64,000 bases of DNA from Eutrophocola sp963925675 (lineage in GTDB: Bacteria > Pseudomonadota > Gammaproteobacteria > Pseudomonadales > Pseudohongiellaceae): the NCBI GenBank assembly GCA_963925675.1, contig CAWUSW010000026.1, positions 22,385 to 86,384 of the forward strand. Direction: 5' to 3'. Below are positions 61,375-64,000 of the stretch, piece by piece (position 1 is the stretch's first letter; each line of letters starts with the position of its first letter). The notes under the pieces are model-generated. The model worked only from the letters and a program-made list of their open reading frames with translations, searched no databases and was not told where the DNA came from. The translations under genes and the position numbers were made by a program.

Positions 61375-61646
61375 TTGATATTAGCCTGTCAGACAAAAAT
61401 CACAAGACGCGCAGTATAACTACCTGATTTTAATAGTAAACAGTAAATCAACGAATTCACAAATTATTCATATTCTTCAAGGCTAACTAGTTTATTCTCA
61501 CTTGTACCCCTATTTCTCATGTATCGATTTAGCCAGGCAGGTTTTTAAATATAAAATGAGGAGCAGATTATTAAGGGGACATGGGAATTACCAGTTTTTG
61601 ACAATATAAGTGCTAAATTTTTCCTTCAGAAAAGTAGAAAACATCA

Positions 61647-62502
61647 TTATTCCTGCAGCAACTCTGATAAATATTGCAGCCCCACTATGCCATCCTGATC
61701 ATTTGGATCCATTTCATTGACCAGAGTAAAAAGTTCAAAAGACTCCTGAAGTTCATTTGTTAATATCTTGAGTTTGGCCAGGTTGGAAATAGCATCAATA
61801 TTTTGTAAATCCAACTCCCTGGCTCTAAGAAAATAATTTTCAGCCACAGTTAGATTTCCACTCAATGCCTCTATATTACCCAAGGTAACAGTAAACCTGG
61901 ATTGCATTGGCAACGATAAAGTGGAGATATTTAAATTATCAATCAGTGCCTTTGCCCCCTCTAAATCACCAGCTTCCTGCAAGCTGGCAGCATAATTTGA
62001 AAAACAGGATTCCTCCGAGTTATTTCCTCTATCAACATGATACTTGATTAAGGGAAGTGCCGATTTATAGGTCTCATTCGCCTGAGCCAACTTACCTGCA
62101 ACATAATAGGCTTCTCCCAACATACAGTATGATCTGAAGCTATTTTTATTAATCGAGATCTCATGTTGAAAAAATGCAACTGGATCACGCCATAAATTGT
62201 TTCGTTGCCAGGTCAATCCAGCCAGTACAACGATGTATGCAAGAAAGGCGGTAACAATATTCTTTTTTGAGCGCCTGTTTTGAAGAACATTTAAAGCTAG
62301 CCAGGCACTTATCAGGCAAAGACCAAAGTTCGGCAGGTAGGTTCTGTGATCAAAGCCAAAATCACGGATTGGGATAATGCTCGATTCAACCAAATGGGCT
62401 ATGTAATAAAATAATATCCCGAAAGACACTACAGGGCTCTTCCTCCATAAAAACATCCCAGCCAGCAGCATGACTATATGCAAAATAGCCAGAATGGGGG
62501 TG
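61647..62502 (-). pseudogene. 3' part of a TPR membrane protein (O-mannosyl-transferase/TMTC-like), cut by an insertion sequence
   Basis: The visible frame starts just inside the insertion element and gives about 285 residues. Two or three membrane spans (FLWRKSPVVSFGILFYYIAHL, with IIPIRDFGFDHRTYLPNFGLCLI) are followed by TPR-like helices (CMLGEAYYVAGKLAQANETYKSAL and FTVTLGNIEALSGNLTVAENYFLRARELD). The HRTYLPN segment is the luminal/periplasmic block of TMTC-like glycosyltransferases, which are usually 500-700 residues. The missing N-terminal part should lie beyond the right end of the element. A TTG at 62483 might serve as a start, but the frame runs past it into the insertion. Confidence 0.7.
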
Positions 62503-62582
62503 TGTACCCCGTCAGCCCTAGTTGGACATAATCACCTGATTGCTTAAGAGTCACTTATAGCCCATCGTTAACCCGAGAGGAA

Positions 62583-62948
62583 TTGATGATGGAAAAGAAA
62601 AGAAGTGCAGAAAAGACAGTTCGCGATATACGCCGAGCTACCCGAAAACATTATTCAGCTGAAGAGAAAATCCGTATTGTACTGGAAGGCTTGCGCGGTG
62701 AAGACAGTATTGCGGAGCTGTGCCGCCGTGAAGGGCTGAACAGCAATGTGTACTACCGCTGGTCCAAAGAATTCCTGGAAGCAGGCAAGAAGCGTCTAGC
62801 TGGCGACACAAACCGTGAAGCGACCTCAAGCGAAGTCAAAGAACTAAGAGCCGAATCCTCTGCCCTGAAAGAAACACTGGGTGAACTGCTCATGGAAAAT
62901 CGCCTACTGAAAAAAAGCGTTCTCGGGGATGGGGTGGACGATATATGA
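62583..62948 (+). CDS. IS3-family transposase OrfA
   Basis: 121 residues with a helix-turn-helix (about 24-60: YSAEEKIRIVLEGLRGEDSIAELCRREGLNSNVYYRWSKEF), which binds the element ends, and a C-terminal leucine-zipper-like coiled coil (ELRAESSALKETLGELLMENRLLKK). The stop overlaps the orfB start as ATGA. A seven-A run at 62910-62916 is a candidate slippage site that would fuse OrfA to OrfB by -1 frameshift; the OrfB frame is open from there to its ATG. Confidence 0.95.
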   Translation: MMMEKKRSAEKTVRDIRRATRKHYSAEEKIRIVLEGLRGEDSIAELCRREGLNSNVYYRWSKEFLEAGKKRLAGDTNREATSSEVKELRAESSALKETLGELLMENRLLKKSVLGDGVDDI

Positions 62949-63946
62949 GGTATTCTGCCGCAGAGAAAGGCGAAATCATACGTCTGGTTGAAAACTCCAG
63001 TCTTTCTGTGAGACGGACCTTGGCGCGGCTGGATATTCACAAGTCCACATTCTATAACTGGTTAAAGCGTTATCAGGATAGCGGTGTTGATGGCTTGGAA
63101 GATCGTAAGCCCTCGGCCAGTATGGTCTGGAACAAAGTGTCGCAAGAACACAGCACCGCTATTATCGAAATGGCTCTGGAGAAGCCCGAGTTGTCTCCAC
63201 GGGAGTTGGCTGTTAGCTACACTGATGAGAGAGCGTATTTTGTCTCAGAGTCTACTGTTTACAGGCTGCTAAAGGCCCAGGACCTTATCACCAGTCCGGC
63301 TTATATCCTCATGCAGGCTGGTGACAAGTTTCAGCACCCAAGCCGAAGAGTAAACGAGCTTTGGCAAACGGATTTCACCTACTTCAAAATTATTGGCTGG
63401 GGATGGTATTACCTCTCCACCATATTGGACGATTATTCACGTTACATCATTGCCTGGCGCTTATGCACTTCTATGAGCAGCAGTGATGTTTCCGACACGC
63501 TGGACGATGCATTAGCCTTCACAGAACTGGAGCATGCTACGGTTAAACACAAACCGCGATTGCTCAGTGATAACGGCCCTTGTTATGTCTCAGGTGAGCT
63601 ATCGAATTATCTGGAAACCAATAACATGGTCCACACCAGAGGCCGGCCATATCATCCACAGACTCAGGGCAAAATAGAGCGGTGGCATCGGTCGATGAAG
63701 AATCAAATTCTGCTCAACAACTACTACTTTCCAAGTGAGTTAGAAGAGCATCTACAGCGGTTCGTAAACTACTACAACCATGAACGCTATCACGAGTCAC
63801 TGGATAACCTGACGCCAGCAGATGTATATTATGGTCGTGGACATGAAATACTGGAACAACGTGAAAGGATTAAGATCAACACCTTGGCGATGCGCCGGAA
63901 AATGCATTACGATAAGCAGACTAAGTTACTAACCCAGATGGGCTAA
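62945..63946 (+). CDS. IS3-family transposase OrfB (integrase core)
   Basis: 333 residues. An N-terminal helix-turn-helix (LSVRRTLARLDIHKSTFYNWLKRY) is followed by the DDE core: WQTDFTYFK (first Asp), LLSDNGPCYVSG (second Asp) and HPQTQGKIERWHRSMK (Glu). All three catalytic residues are present and there is no frameshift, so the element may be active. It cuts and rejoins the element ends through a figure-eight intermediate, as known for IS3 members. Confidence 0.95.
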   Translation: MRYSAAEKGEIIRLVENSSLSVRRTLARLDIHKSTFYNWLKRYQDSGVDGLEDRKPSASMVWNKVSQEHSTAIIEMALEKPELSPRELAVSYTDERAYFVSESTVYRLLKAQDLITSPAYILMQAGDKFQHPSRRVNELWQTDFTYFKIIGWGWYYLSTILDDYSRYIIAWRLCTSMSSSDVSDTLDDALAFTELEHATVKHKPRLLSDNGPCYVSGELSNYLETNNMVHTRGRPYHPQTQGKIERWHRSMKNQILLNNYYFPSELEEHLQRFVNYYNHERYHESLDNLTPADVYYGRGHEILEQRERIKINTLAMRRKMHYDKQTKLLTQMG

Positions 63947-64000
63947 TGTGTCTCTTAAATCAGAGCTAACTTTGTCCAAGAGGGTTTGACGACGTACAGT

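Larger units (their letters stand above)
62503..63998 (+). mobile_element. IS3-family insertion sequence, complete, about 1496 bp
   Basis: Bounded by imperfect 26-bp terminal inverted repeats: the left begins TGTACCCCGTCA and the right, inverted, begins TGTACGTCGTCA; 19 of 26 positions match and the ends are TG...CA. The overlapping transposase genes orfA and orfB fit the IS3 family. The left flank ends in GTG and the right flank begins GT, so a short direct repeat is possible but only two bases of the right flank are in the window. It interrupts the TPR membrane-protein gene. Confidence 0.9.

Overview
The window is chromosomal DNA of a gammaproteobacterium, probably a marine or other aquatic heterotroph. 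The gene order tRNA-Tyr/Gly/Thr-tuf-tRNA-Trp-secE-nusG-rplKAJL-rpoBC-rpsLG-fusA-S10-spc-alpha, the AmtB/GlnK pair, sigma54-type promoters and the close match of rpoB, rpoC, tuf and rpsJ products to the enterobacterial and pseudomonad forms all support this. I cannot resolve genus or family from the sequence alone.

Layout. (1) 1-8448 is a metabolic flank: a partial sodium:solute symporter, a c-type cytochrome overlapping a vanillyl-alcohol-oxidase/p-cresol-methylhydroxylase-like flavoprotein, a fused dihydroorotate-dehydrogenase-like plus PyrK-like protein on the opposite strand, glutaminase, an exported fumarylacetoacetase-family protein and a class V aminotransferase. (2) 8499-41581 is one long minus-strand block holding the transcription and translation machinery, from four tRNAs and EF-Tu down to rpoA and rplQ. 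It includes rpmJ (11919-12032), a 37-codon gene easily missed. Only one tuf is present; the copy usual between fusA and rpsJ is absent. (3) 41565-44243 carries a SPOR-like protein, type III pantothenate kinase and BirA. (4) 44327-47999 is a nitrogen locus with two divergent ammonium transporters and a PII protein behind a sigma54 promoter. (5) 48082-59041 mixes secreted proteins of unknown role, an O-antigen-ligase/TPR protein, a cytochrome-Vgb fusion, an FG-GAP/UnbV protein, a type II glutamine synthetase with its own sigma54 promoter and NtrC-like site, and a convergent Ser/Thr kinase and PP2C phosphatase pair. (6) 59113-64000 has a DUF5916-type outer-membrane protein and a TPR membrane protein cut by a complete IS3-family element (62503-63998).

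How parts work together. Four strong 17-bp-spacer promoters (tRNA-tuf, str, S10, alpha) drive the translation block. All four have a GC-rich discriminator and then a CTC/CTT start zone, and three of them run into a six-T tract. This points to common growth-rate or stringent control and pyrimidine-tract transcript starts. The nitrogen genes at 44-48 kb and 56-57 kb look like one Ntr regulon, read from matching sigma54 -24/-12 elements.

Unexpected structure lies mostly in the spacers of the ribosomal block: a heptad repeat family (consensus CTTGNNA) beside the 3' ends of three unrelated genes, a two-hairpin REP-like element whose arm contains the rplN stop codon, a roughly 90-nt nested palindrome between rpoA and rplQ, and a duplicated Shine-Dalgarno unit before rplO. 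I saw no CRISPR array, prophage or defence island. No clear candidate for a wholly new multi-gene system stands out; the most novel-looking signals are the shared promoter/pyrimidine-start design and the heptad repeats.
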